Positions 53,376 through 60,822 of a DNA stretch of 64,000 bases are shown here, piece by piece. How positions within the stretch are numbered: position 1 is the first letter of the stretch; every line of letters begins with the position of its first letter. Both the position numbers and the translations under genes were made by a program. Origin of the DNA: Candidatus Altimarinota bacterium (GTDB taxonomy: Bacteria > Patescibacteriota > Gracilibacteria > UBA4473); NCBI GenBank assembly GCA_021736215.1, contig JAIPGI010000001.1:62001-126000 (forward strand). Reading direction: 5' to 3'. A model generated the notes under the pieces. It saw only the letters and a program-made list of their open reading frames with translations. It did not search any database and was not told the DNA's origin.

Positions 53376-53391
53376 TGGCTCCCGGGGTCGG
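53376..53391. repeat. 16-bp copy of the tRNA-Asn 3' end
   Basis: TGGCTCCCGGGGTCGG repeats exactly 53552-53567, the 3' end of tRNA-Asn including CCA. The two lie 176 bp apart and could be the scar of a small insertion at the tRNA gene. Confidence 0.6.
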
Positions 53392-53407
53392 AAATTCTCT
53401 CATTCTC

Positions 53408-53552
53408 GTCCCACCAAGGCGGGACTGTGAAGTCAAAAACTCTTCACGAATTTTTGCTTTGCAAAAATGGTTCAGAGCGAACCTTCGGTTCAAAACACGC
53501 TTCGCGTGCATAGAAAAAAATAATCGAACACGGGGCTCAATTATTTTTTTCT
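53408..53552. repeat. Tandem array of small hairpins next to tRNA-Asn
   Basis: Six inverted repeats follow each other. They are GTCCC/GGGAC (53408-53425), GTGAAG/CTTCAC (53427-53447), ATTTTTGC/GCAAAAAT (53450-53468), GAACC/GGTTC with a TTC loop (53479-53491), CACGC/GCGTG with a TTC loop (53496-53508), and AGAAAAAAATAAT/ATTATTTTTTTCT (53512-53552). On the minus strand they lie directly behind tRNA-Asn. No gene is visible in 53257-53551. Confidence 0.7.
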
Positions 53553-53626
53553 GGCTCCCGGGGTCGGGATCGAACCGACGACCCAGTGGTTAACAGCCAC
53601 TTGCTCTACCGCTGAGCTACCCGGGA
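53552..53626 (-). tRNA. tRNA-Asn(GTT)
   Basis: A 75-nt cloverleaf on the minus strand: acceptor TCCCGGG/CCCGGGA, U8-A9, D arm GCTC...GAGC, anticodon loop CTGTTAA with anticodon GTT, T arm with GGTTCGATC. Discriminator G and CCA are encoded. It lies just before the methyltransferase 3' end. Confidence 0.95.
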
Positions 53627-53639
53627 GCGACGAAGTCGC

Positions 53640-54848
53640 TCATTTCCGTTGGAGCACACAAATCTCTCTTTGGACGAAGCTATCTGGGCGAGCGTACAAA
53701 AAGGTGTATTTTCCTTCAAAAAGAGCGGACGGAATATAAGAACTTTGTCCTATTTTGGCAAATAATTTTTCAGAGATATAGAAATCGCGTCCACGATATT
53801 TCCAAATAGGCAGACAAAAACAGATCGTTCGAACAGTTGATTTCTCGAAGTGAGAAATGATTTTTTCCCAAAGACGAACAATTAAATCTCCCTCTTGTTC
53901 AATCTTTTGGGGAGTTGCATATTTTTCGAAGACGTTCCCCAAAAATCCCTCTGTGACAATGACCCCAGAAGCTTTTTCGAGAGGGAATTTCGTTGCATCG
54001 CATCCAAAAAATTCTCCAGACATTTTTTCGTATCGGAATTTTTCCGACATTTGTTCGAAGTTTTGTCTCGCTTCGAATACATGCTTTTCTTCCAAATCAG
54101 AACCAATCGTTTGAAATCCTGTGATGGCAGCTTCAATATTGAGGGTTCCGCTCCCACAAAAAGGATCTATAACCACTTCATCCCAGCGGGGATTGGCAAG
54201 ATTCATCATTATTTGTGCCAGTTTTGGGGGCATCATCCCCATGCGAGCATCTCGAAAATCTTTTTCTCGATCACGAAGAGTGTAATTTCTCAGATTTTGG
54301 TTAGCGACAGTTTTTGCGAGAAGGTATGAACCCGGGTTCGGGACATCTTTGAACCCAGGTTCTGATCGACGCCACACCAAAAATTCAAACCCATTTCTCA
54401 AAAGTTTTTCTCCAAAAATCTTCCCAGAATCTAGATTTTCTCCTGGAGCGTTCACGATGCGACAATTCCGATTGAGTTGGTCTCGAAAGGCATTTTTAGT
54501 TTCGGGAAGAAAATGTTTCAAAAAATCTCGCCCGCACCCCCATGCAGATATTCCCAAGTTCACCTTCCCTTCTGGCTTATCTTCTTGGACTTTTTGCAAC
54601 ATACTTGCAATAAGCTCATTTTCACTTCGATACTCCCCAATTACTTCGCCAAATCGAATCGTTCCTCCCAATCTGTCGAGAAATAATTGTTCGGGAGTTT
54701 TGGGAAGGTTGCGCGGATTTTCAAACTTTAGGTTCTCGGCGAGAAGAAGAGATTTGTTCTCATCATAAAGAATCTCATCACAAAAGTTTTTCAACTCTGT
54801 TCGAGAAAGAATTGGGTTGCGACCAAGGACAAAAAGATAGGATTTCAC
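53640..54848 (-). CDS. THUMP/UPF0020-type nucleic-acid methyltransferase (Trm11-like)
   Basis: About 400 residues. The C-terminal Rossmann domain has the SAM motif VVIDPFCGSGTLNIEAA and ARMGMMPPKLAQIMMNLA; the N-terminal part is of the kind found with THUMP-fold tRNA (m2G) methyltransferases. In place of the usual NPPY/DPPY motif it reads VIVTEGFLGN, so the methylated base may differ from that of Trm11. A palindromic element (54328-54362) adds EPGFKDVPNPGS before the catalytic domain. The open frame continues upstream through the tRNA-Gly gene to 54965; that part must be false. GTG at 54848 (VKSYLFVLGRNP) is my best start but lacks a ribosome site. Confidence 0.78.
   Translation of the reverse strand: MKSYLFVLGRNPILSRTELKNFCDEILYDENKSLLLAENLKFENPRNLPKTPEQLFLDRLGGTIRFGEVIGEYRSENELIASMLQKVQEDKPEGKVNLGISAWGCGRDFLKHFLPETKNAFRDQLNRNCRIVNAPGENLDSGKIFGEKLLRNGFEFLVWRRSEPGFKDVPNPGSYLLAKTVANQNLRNYTLRDREKDFRDARMGMMPPKLAQIMMNLANPRWDEVVIDPFCGSGTLNIEAAITGFQTIGSDLEEKHVFEARQNFEQMSEKFRYEKMSGEFFGCDATKFPLEKASGVIVTEGFLGNVFEKYATPQKIEQEGDLIVRLWEKIISHFEKSTVRTICFCLPIWKYRGRDFYISEKLFAKIGQSSYIPSALFEGKYTFLYARPDSFVQREICVLQRK
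54328..54362. repeat. In-frame palindromic element, family A (copy in the methyltransferase gene)
   Basis: GAACCCGGGTTC, an 11-nt spacer, then GAACCCAGGTTC with one base changed; 35 bp as in ileS. Confidence 0.85.
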
Positions 54849-54915
54849 GAAGGGGTTTGTAGAGGAAAAGTCTCCTAAAAGCAATTCTTCCCGAAAAAAA
54901 AATCCTTCTAAATAC

Positions 54916-54989
54916 TGGAGCGCGCGACGGGAATCGAACCCGCTTTTCAGCCTTGGGAAGGCCACGTAATACCATTATACGACGCACGC
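54916..54989 (-). tRNA. tRNA-Gly(CCC)
   Basis: A 74-nt cloverleaf on the minus strand: acceptor GCGTGCG/CGCGCGC with one G-U, anticodon loop TTCCCAA (anticodon CCC, reads GGG), T arm GGGTTCGATTCCC, discriminator T and encoded CCA. A promoter TTGTGA-16-TATAGA lies at 55047-55020. Confidence 0.93.
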
Positions 54990-55019
54990 GATGCGAAAAT
55001 TATTCAGTGTTTCAATTAT

Positions 55020-55047
55020 TCTATAATCTCTTTTTTTAAAATCACAA
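55020..55047 (-). promoter_or_regulatory. tRNA-Gly promoter
   Basis: TTGTGA (55047-55042), a 16-bp spacer and TATAGA (55025-55020), about 30 nt before the tRNA. Confidence 0.55.
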
Positions 55048-55097
55048 AAATTCCTTTTGTAATTTTATATATAAAAACAAAACTGCGTTCCTTGGAA

Positions 55098-55175
55098 CAA
55101 TTTAACTTCGGGAATTGAACCCCAGTGCCCCAATCCGCGCCATGCGAATGAGCTCTATCGCGAAAGATAAAGTAT
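55098..55175 (-). pseudogene. Decayed tRNA-like copy resembling tRNA-Thr
   Basis: The T-arm half matches the neighbouring tRNA-Thr for 15 straight bases (TTCAATTCCCGA region), and further blocks match (TAGAGC, CATGG, GGAT, GGGGC). Acceptor and anticodon arms no longer pair well, U33 is missing and no CCA follows, so it is probably not functional. Confidence 0.6.
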
Positions 55176-55186
55176 CAAGGGGAAAC

Positions 55187-55261
55187 TGGAGCCGCCTTCG
55201 GGAATTGAACCCGAGGCCCCATCCTTACCATGGATGTGCTCTACCTCTGAGCTAAGGCGGC
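55187..55261 (-). tRNA. tRNA-Thr(GGT)
   Basis: A 75-nt cloverleaf on the minus strand: acceptor GCCGCCT/AGGCGGC, D arm GCTC...GAGC, anticodon stem CATCC/GGATG with loop ATGGTAA (anticodon GGT), T arm CGGGTTCAATTCCCG, discriminator T and encoded CCA. Confidence 0.95.
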
Positions 55262-55450
55262 TTCGTCGTCGATGATTTCGTTGGCTTTGTCCTTCGCTAA
55301 GCGTAGGACTTCACTGATTTCATCATCTCCTCTTCTCCCCAAAAAATATAGAATTTTTCGGAGGCACCAAAAGAGACCATGAGAAGAGCCCGAAACTTAT
55401 ACGCAAATTTTCAAAAATTTCAAAGATTTTTTGTTATTTCTCTTAATTTT

Positions 55451-55478
55451 TTAACAAGGGAGCACGCTCCCTTGTTAA
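55451..55478. repeat. 28-bp palindrome upstream of rfbB
   Basis: TTAACAAGGGAGC, two bases, then the exact complement. No T run follows on either strand, so it is not a terminator. Its right end supplies TTGTTA, the possible -35 of rfbB; GATAAT lies 9 nt before the ATG. Confidence 0.65.
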
Positions 55479-55507
55479 CTCTTGGGGGATATGATAATTT
55501 TCAGCCG

Positions 55508-56488
55508 ATGAAAAAAATATTAATAACAGGTGGAGCGGGCTTCATCGGATCCAACTTCATCCATCATGTACTTGAGAACCGTGATTATCACATTGTGAAT
55601 CTCGACAAACTGACTTACGCGGGAAATTTAGAAAATCTACGAGATATTCAGTCTCACCCTAAGTATCGGTTCATTCAGGGAGATATTGCCGATGGAAAAT
55701 TTATCAATGCTCTTTTCGAAACAGAAAAGTTTGATGGAGTGATCAATTTCGCTGCGGAAACTCATGTAGACCGGTCTATCGAAGATTCAAACCCTTTTAT
55801 TCAAACCAATATTATTGGAACGCATACGCTCCTCGAAGCCACGAGAAATCATGAAGTCGCTCGCTACCATCAGGTTTCTACGGATGAAGTTTATGGAGAT
55901 TTGGGGGATGGGTCACGAGACTTTTTTACAGAATCAACTCCTATTGCCCCTAATTGTCCTTACGCTGCGGCAAAGGCCTCTGCAGACCTGCTGGTGCTCT
56001 CTTGGGCAGAGACTTATGGACTAGACGCTATTATCACTCGCTGTTCCAATAATTATGGTCCCTATCAATTTCCGGAAAAACTCATTCCGTTTTTCCTCTT
56101 TCGAGCGATGGGGAATGAGAATTTGCCACTCTATGGAGATGGTCAAAATATCCGTGACTGGCTCTATGTGAGAGATCACTGTGAAGCAATTTTATTGGCT
56201 TTTGAAAAATCTCCTGCTGGGGAAGTTTGGAATATCGGCGGACATAATGAAAAAACGAATATCGAAATTGCGAATCTCATTATCAAAAACGTTCCAAATT
56301 CATCTTCTCAAATACAGTTTGTTGCGGATCGCAAAGCCCATGATAGACGCTATGCCATGGATGCGAGTAAAATCGAAGCGAGGTTGGGATGGGAACCTCG
56401 CCACACCTTCGAAGAAGCCCTTCCCAAGACTATTGAATGGTATTTGGCTCACAAAGACTGGGTTGCGGGCTGTCGGAAGAAGGTTTAA
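55508..56488 (+). CDS. rfbB: dTDP-glucose 4,6-dehydratase
   Basis: RfbB makes dTDP-4-keto-6-deoxyglucose for rhamnose and other surface sugars. The NAD motif GGAGFIGSNF is near residue 8, FAAETHVDRSI near 77, and the catalytic YAAAK near 155, all typical. The ATG at 55508 gives 326 residues and starts MKKILITGG; the longer frame from 55379 includes the palindrome and lacks homology. The rest of the rhamnose pathway is not in this window. The 3' end overlaps a convergent small gene by 4 bp. Confidence 0.94.
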   Translation: MKKILITGGAGFIGSNFIHHVLENRDYHIVNLDKLTYAGNLENLRDIQSHPKYRFIQGDIADGKFINALFETEKFDGVINFAAETHVDRSIEDSNPFIQTNIIGTHTLLEATRNHEVARYHQVSTDEVYGDLGDGSRDFFTESTPIAPNCPYAAAKASADLLVLSWAETYGLDAIITRCSNNYGPYQFPEKLIPFFLFRAMGNENLPLYGDGQNIRDWLYVRDHCEAILLAFEKSPAGEVWNIGGHNEKTNIEIANLIIKNVPNSSSQIQFVADRKAHDRRYAMDASKIEARLGWEPRHTFEEALPKTIEWYLAHKDWVAGCRKKV

Positions 56489-56763
56489 TTCCCTCGTGAA
56501 GCGATGGCTGTTTTTTGGGAAACAATAAATGACCATAGTTCATAAGGTTCCTTTGCGGAGGCCTCTTCTAGATTCATTCCTAAGCCGATAGCCTGATTCA
56601 TCAAATCGTTACGAAGATTTTCTTTTTTCTCTGGAGAATCATCCATTTTTTCAATGAAAGTCGTCCATTCGTCTTCCCATGAACAACTTTGTGAAATCTC
56701 TGCGGAATTTTGGAACACGAAACAGGAGAGAGGAGAATTTGAAAAATGAAAAATTGATTTCAT
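56485..56763 (-). CDS. Hypothetical 92-residue protein
   Basis: Not recognised. It is acidic and helical (MDDSPEKKENLRNDLMNQAI, residues 40-59) with a hydrophobic Cys-containing N-terminal part (SNSPLSCFVFQNSAE). The ATG at 56763 is chosen because AAAGGAGAT lies five bases upstream, one of the clear ribosome sites in the window. The longer frame from 56937 overlaps the divergent surface-protein gene and is rejected. It is convergent with rfbB. Confidence 0.6.
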   Translation of the reverse strand: MKSIFHFSNSPLSCFVFQNSAEISQSCSWEDEWTTFIEKMDDSPEKKENLRNDLMNQAIGLGMNLEEASAKEPYELWSFIVSQKTAIASRGN

Positions 56764-56800
56764 GTATCTCCTTTTATTACAAATAATATTTTTTGTCAAA

Positions 56801-56828
56801 TTGCTTTTTTCCTCCAAAAGTGAACAAT
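56801..56828 (+). promoter_or_regulatory. Promoter of the Kazal/SLH gene, leaderless type
   Basis: TTGCTT (56801-56806), a 16-bp spacer and AACAAT (56823-56828), 8 nt before the ATG. Confidence 0.5.
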
Positions 56829-56836
56829 AGAATTTG

Positions 56837-58504
56837 ATGAAAAAATGGCTTTTTGGTCTCGGTCTTTTGTTTCTCCCGATGGTCGTTTTTGCCGAAGATG
56901 TGCGACCAGAAATAGAAGTACAAATAAGCTCTGCCAATAAACCTACTCAAAGAGTGAATCCAGGAGCAAAAGGCATAGACCTTTTGCGCATTTGGTTGAC
57001 GGCTCGAAATCATGGTGACGCAGAAGGAATTGCTCTCAAGAAAATAACATTTCATTACGATGGAGCAGATCGAGATCAATTTTTGCGATATTATCTTATG
57101 CAAGAAAATAAAACATTAGGAAAATTGTCATTAGTAGATACAGACTATTTGGAGTTTGCAAACCTCAATATTTGGCTCACGGATGGAAATACAGAAGAGC
57201 TTCGATTGGTGGCAGATATTTCAGATGGAGATATTTTTGGAGAACATCGATTTGAACTGGCTCATCCAGATTTTATCGAAATAAAGAAAAATGATATTCG
57301 AGATGCTAACACATACATTTATGGGGATTTCCCCATCCAAGCAAATAAAGTTCTTATTGGGGAGAGTTTCGAAGCTCCATCATCAGAATGTAATTTGAGA
57401 GAGGAACCCGTGTGTGGAACTGATGCCAAAACCTATTACAATCTGTGCATCCCCTTCCAGAAAGGAATAAAAATTCTTCACGATGGAGCTTGTCAGAGTT
57501 GGAGCTTTCCAAAACCAGAAATTTGTACAGAAGACTATCAACCAGTATGTGGAGACGATGGGAAAACCTACTCCAATATGTGTTTTTTAAATAACAAAGA
57601 AGGGGTATACAGAAAACACGATGGTTCCTGTTTCCCAAAAAATTTCGAAAGGCCCGTTACTTTTGCGCAAGCAGTGGAGCTTTTTGATCTCAAAAACAAC
57701 GAACTTCAGGAGCTCCGTCCTCGAATTTCTGATGCAGGAATTGATCGATTAAATGATGTTTCTTTTGTATTGCACCAATATAATTTTTTATTTGATCCGA
57801 GACAAAAGCTCATTTCTCAAATTGCAGACTTTTTGGATTTCACTCAAAATCTTTCAGATCGTATTCGACTGGAACAAGAGGTGGAATTATTGAATGTTTC
57901 GGTTGTGGATGCGAGAAGGTCTTCGGCTCGGGAAAAATACGAAAGAGGCAAAATACCTTTCGCAGATGTAGATGAAGAATCTTGGTTCTTTGTTCCTGTG
58001 AAATTTCTTCAACAAAAAGGATGGGCAACGGGCTATGTTGATGAAAACGGAGAACAAACAGGTCTTTTTCATCCAGATGAATTTGTTACAAAAGCAGAAA
58101 TAACAAAACTTATTTTTGATATGGCGGAAGTTGATTATGGGACAAGCGAAGGCGCTGGAAATTCATATGCAGAAAATCACTGGGCAAAAAATATTATTGC
58201 TAAAGCAGAAGAAATGGGGTTTTCTCTGTGGTCGGATTTTCCAAATCCCGATAAAAAAGCGGGAAGGGAAGAGGTTTTGCGCTTTATTTTTGAAGTCTTT
58301 CACGAGGAAATCCCAACCAATTATACAAAAAGTTCATTCTCGGATGTATCGGATACGTCCCCTTCACTTAACCTTATACAGAAAGCAAGGAATATTGGAC
58401 TCATTTCTGGATATCCAGATGGAACATTCCGCCCCAAGGATCCCATTCGTCGAGCGGAGGCCGCAAAGATTGTGAAAACAGCTTTTGATATCCTTAAAAA
58501 ATAA
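56837..58504 (+). CDS. Secreted surface protein with two Kazal-like domains and SLH domains
   Basis: 555 residues. The signal peptide is MKKWLFGLGLLFLPMVVFAE. A beta-rich N-terminal domain precedes two Kazal-type motifs: CNLREEPVCGTDAKTYYNLC near residue 188 and CTEDYQPVCGDDGKTYSNMC near 232, each with the PVCG-D-x-KTY-x-N-x-C pattern. Three SLH-type segments fill about 370-555 (IPFADVDEESWF, YAENHWAKNII, SFSDVSDTSPS and GYPDGTFRPKDPIRRAEAAKI, in part). SLH domains bind cell-wall polymers, so the Kazal part should face outward, where such domains inhibit serine proteases. Its TAA overlaps the ATG of radA. Confidence 0.88.
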   Translation: MKKWLFGLGLLFLPMVVFAEDVRPEIEVQISSANKPTQRVNPGAKGIDLLRIWLTARNHGDAEGIALKKITFHYDGADRDQFLRYYLMQENKTLGKLSLVDTDYLEFANLNIWLTDGNTEELRLVADISDGDIFGEHRFELAHPDFIEIKKNDIRDANTYIYGDFPIQANKVLIGESFEAPSSECNLREEPVCGTDAKTYYNLCIPFQKGIKILHDGACQSWSFPKPEICTEDYQPVCGDDGKTYSNMCFLNNKEGVYRKHDGSCFPKNFERPVTFAQAVELFDLKNNELQELRPRISDAGIDRLNDVSFVLHQYNFLFDPRQKLISQIADFLDFTQNLSDRIRLEQEVELLNVSVVDARRSSAREKYERGKIPFADVDEESWFFVPVKFLQQKGWATGYVDENGEQTGLFHPDEFVTKAEITKLIFDMAEVDYGTSEGAGNSYAENHWAKNIIAKAEEMGFSLWSDFPNPDKKAGREEVLRFIFEVFHEEIPTNYTKSSFSDVSDTSPSLNLIQKARNIGLISGYPDGTFRPKDPIRRAEAAKIVKTAFDILKK

Positions 58505-59862
58505 TGGGAAAGTCCGCAGAAAATTTTTTATGTACTGAATGTGGGGATACATTTTCTAAATGGGTTGGGAAGTGTCCGAGTTGTAATGAATGGAATACGC
58601 TCAAAGAGTTTCGCGAGAGCAAGGCCGTTGGGGGGAAATCAAAAACAAAGGGAAAGAATCTTACACAAGTCGAGGCATTGAAACCTCCAAAACAAACCGA
58701 GTTGGTCGAAAGATTCTCATCAGGAATTGAGGAATTTGATCGCGTCACAGGGAAAATTTTTCCAGGAAGTTTTATCCTCTTTGGAGGAAGTCCGGGGGTA
58801 GGGAAATCAACGCTCGCCTTACAAATTTTTCTCAATATAAAAGGGGCGATGTACTTCTCTGGAGAAGAGAGTGCTGAACAAGTATTTCATAGGGCAAGTC
58901 GGCTAGAGACGCGATTAATCGCGTCTCTACAAAATAACATTTTTTCTACCAATTCCCTTGAAGATATCGTTGAAACCATTGAACGAAATAGCCCTCCTTT
59001 TGCCATCGTAGATTCTATTCAAATGGTCGGATTAGAAAATTCTTCTCTGGGGCAGATTTCGCAGATCAAAGAAAACGCGGAGATTCTCTTGCGCCTTGCG
59101 AAATCAACCGGAACCACAATTCTCATTATCGGACACGTGACCAAAAATGAAGAAATCGCTGGGCCCAAGATTCTTGAACACATTGTCGACACGGTACTAC
59201 AGCTTGAGGGAGAAGAAAATTCAGGCATCAGGATTTTGCGTTCCCCCAAGAATCGATTCGGATCAACTCTTGAGGTCGGCGTTTTTGAAATGACATCAAC
59301 AGGGCTTCGAGAACTGGCGAATCCTTCAGAATTCTTTTTGGCGGAACGGGCAGAAAATTCCTTTGGTTCAGCGATTACCGTGGTTCGCGAAGGTTCGAGA
59401 AACTTTCTCATGGAGATTCAGGTGCTTACCGTCCAGACAAATTTCGGACTTCCCCGTCGCACTTCTCATGGGATGGATTTATCCAAGTTCCATTTAATGC
59501 TCGCGGTGATTTCCAAATTCACTCCCTTCAAATGCGAAACCTTTGATGCGTATCTTAATATCATCGGAGGGCTCAGAATCAAAGAACCTTCGGCAGATTT
59601 GGCGGTTGTAGCAGCGATTTTGAGTTCTCGTGCCGAGAAAGAAATCCCCGCTCACACGATTATTTTGGGAGAAGTGGGGTTATCAGGAGAAATCCGTTCG
59701 GTTGCCTACCTTGAATCTCGTCTTCTCGAAGCAGAAAAACTTGGATTCAAGCGTGCGATAGTTCCGCGTATCCGAGAGAAATTTGAAAAACCAAAAAGAA
59801 TGCAGGTCGTAGAAGTGAAGTCCGTGTTGGAATTGATGAAGGAGATATTACGAGAAAACTAA
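58504..59862 (+). CDS. radA: DNA repair protein RadA
   Basis: RadA is a RecA-like helicase for branch migration. Its zinc finger is CTECGDTFSKWVGKCPSC at residues 11-28, Walker A is GGSPGVGKST near 95, the KNRFG motif is in SPKNRFGSTLEVG near 255, and a Lon-like C-terminal domain follows. The 452-residue length is normal. The palindromic element at 58904-58929 writes ETRLIASL after HRASR, where other RadA proteins have a variable stretch. It starts on the stop codon of the Kazal/SLH gene, so the two are cotranscribed. Confidence 0.96.
   Translation: MGKSAENFLCTECGDTFSKWVGKCPSCNEWNTLKEFRESKAVGGKSKTKGKNLTQVEALKPPKQTELVERFSSGIEEFDRVTGKIFPGSFILFGGSPGVGKSTLALQIFLNIKGAMYFSGEESAEQVFHRASRLETRLIASLQNNIFSTNSLEDIVETIERNSPPFAIVDSIQMVGLENSSLGQISQIKENAEILLRLAKSTGTTILIIGHVTKNEEIAGPKILEHIVDTVLQLEGEENSGIRILRSPKNRFGSTLEVGVFEMTSTGLRELANPSEFFLAERAENSFGSAITVVREGSRNFLMEIQVLTVQTNFGLPRRTSHGMDLSKFHLMLAVISKFTPFKCETFDAYLNIIGGLRIKEPSADLAVVAAILSSRAEKEIPAHTIILGEVGLSGEIRSVAYLESRLLEAEKLGFKRAIVPRIREKFEKPKRMQVVEVKSVLELMKEILREN
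58904..58929. repeat. In-frame palindromic element, family B (copy in radA)
   Basis: The same perfect 26-bp palindrome as at 51124-51149, here on the opposite gene strand but reading the same peptide, ETRLIASL, because it is its own complement. Confidence 0.85.
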
Positions 59863-59875
59863 ATTATTCCTTCTT

Positions 59876-59994
59876 GTCCCCCCCGTGAAGACGGGGGTCC
59901 AAAGCTAATAGCATAAAAGAATGAGTGCTAACACTTGTTAATCTCTGTGCTTACGGAATAGAAGTTTTAGATCCCCAGCCTACGCGGGGATGAC
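59876..59994. repeat. Intergenic repeat with terminal hairpins
   Basis: It begins GTCC with CCCCCGT/ACGGGGG (about 59880-59897) and ends ATCCCC/GGGGAT plus GAC (59971-59994). The plan matches the units at 50821 and 60639. It lies between convergent radA and the HD-protein gene. Confidence 0.55.
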
Positions 59995-60005
59995 GATGAT
60001 TGCGT

Positions 60006-60542
60006 CTACTTTCCTCCCCCAAGTAAATCATAAATCTCATTTTCGATCCTTAAGAGTCGGAATTCTGCCATTTTGAGAGCAAGAACTCGGTCAATGTCAT
60101 GTTTTTTTCGATGCTGAATTTCAAGAATTCGCTCTTTGATATCGGTGATTTCTTGGTTGTGATCACAGACAAGGTCCGCAAAAATAACAATCTTATTTTC
60201 AAGAGTTGTGGGGAGATAGGCTTTTTCATCGATTCCCTCAAGAAGATGAATTTCGTATACATATCCGTGCAAAACGATATCGGCAATGTCTGACATCCCT
60301 TCTTTTTGCAAAATTTCAACAGAGTTAATTTCATGATGTCCGGTAGGAATGCCATATCCTATATCATGGAGGAGTCCAGCGAGACGGACTTTTTCGGGAT
60401 TTACTTTCTGCTTGGGATACTTCGTTTTAATTTTCGTCGCCGTACGAAAGGCAATCTCAGCCACTCCTTCGGAATGACGAATCCTTTTTTCATCAGAGAT
60501 ATATTTTTTGAGAAGGGCTAGCCCTTGAGCATAGGGAATCAT
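60006..60542 (-). CDS. HD-domain protein, probable metal-dependent phosphohydrolase
   Basis: 178 residues. The HD signature is complete: His in RIRHSEGVAEIAFR, the HD pair in LAGLLHDIGYG, His in HHEINSVEIL, and the distal Asp in FADLVCDHNQ. HD enzymes of this size cleave nucleotides or cyclic dinucleotides, or remove phosphates from nucleosides; the substrate is unknown. It stands alone between two repeat elements, convergent with radA and upstream of the valS 3' end. Confidence 0.85.
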   Translation of the reverse strand: MIPYAQGLALLKKYISDEKRIRHSEGVAEIAFRTATKIKTKYPKQKVNPEKVRLAGLLHDIGYGIPTGHHEINSVEILQKEGMSDIADIVLHGYVYEIHLLEGIDEKAYLPTTLENKIVIFADLVCDHNQEITDIKERILEIQHRKKHDIDRVLALKMAEFRLLRIENEIYDLLGGGK

Positions 60543-60638
60543 GGCAGAAGGTATGCTACATTTTCGTTTTTTAAAAGAAAAGAATGTTTCATTTGGGAGT
60601 TGATGGAAAAAGTGTTACGAGAAAATGAAAGACCTCCC

Positions 60639-60816
60639 GTCATCCTGGCTCTCGCCGCTGCGTAGCTATGGCGTAGCATGGTGTCCAGGATCTGATGAGT
60701 GGTTATCGTTCTTGTTGAGCGAAGAGAATTATTTTTGCATGAGTATTCTGTCCCACCAAAGCGAAATTTTGCATAGTATTTCTAAAGTCACAAGATTCCG
60801 GACGAGCCGGAATGAC
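60639..60816. repeat. Intergenic GTCAT-ended repeat with terminal hairpins
   Basis: The 178-bp unit begins GTCATCC, with ATCCTGG/CCAGGAT (60642-60691) as its first stem, and ends ATTCCGG/CCGGAAT and GAC (to 60816). It lies directly beyond the valS stop. No gene is visible in 60543-60822. Confidence 0.6.
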
Positions 60817-60822
60817 CAAAGG

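Noticed and set aside
53375-53593. 72-codon open frame across the hairpin array and tRNA-Asn
   Set aside because: It is antisense to the tRNA and made of inverted repeats.
54849-54965. Methyltransferase start at 54965
   Set aside because: That part of the frame runs through the tRNA-Gly gene and shows no homology.
55379-55507. rfbB start at 55379
   Set aside because: The extra 43 codons cover the 28-bp palindrome and promoter; the family starts at MKKILITGG.
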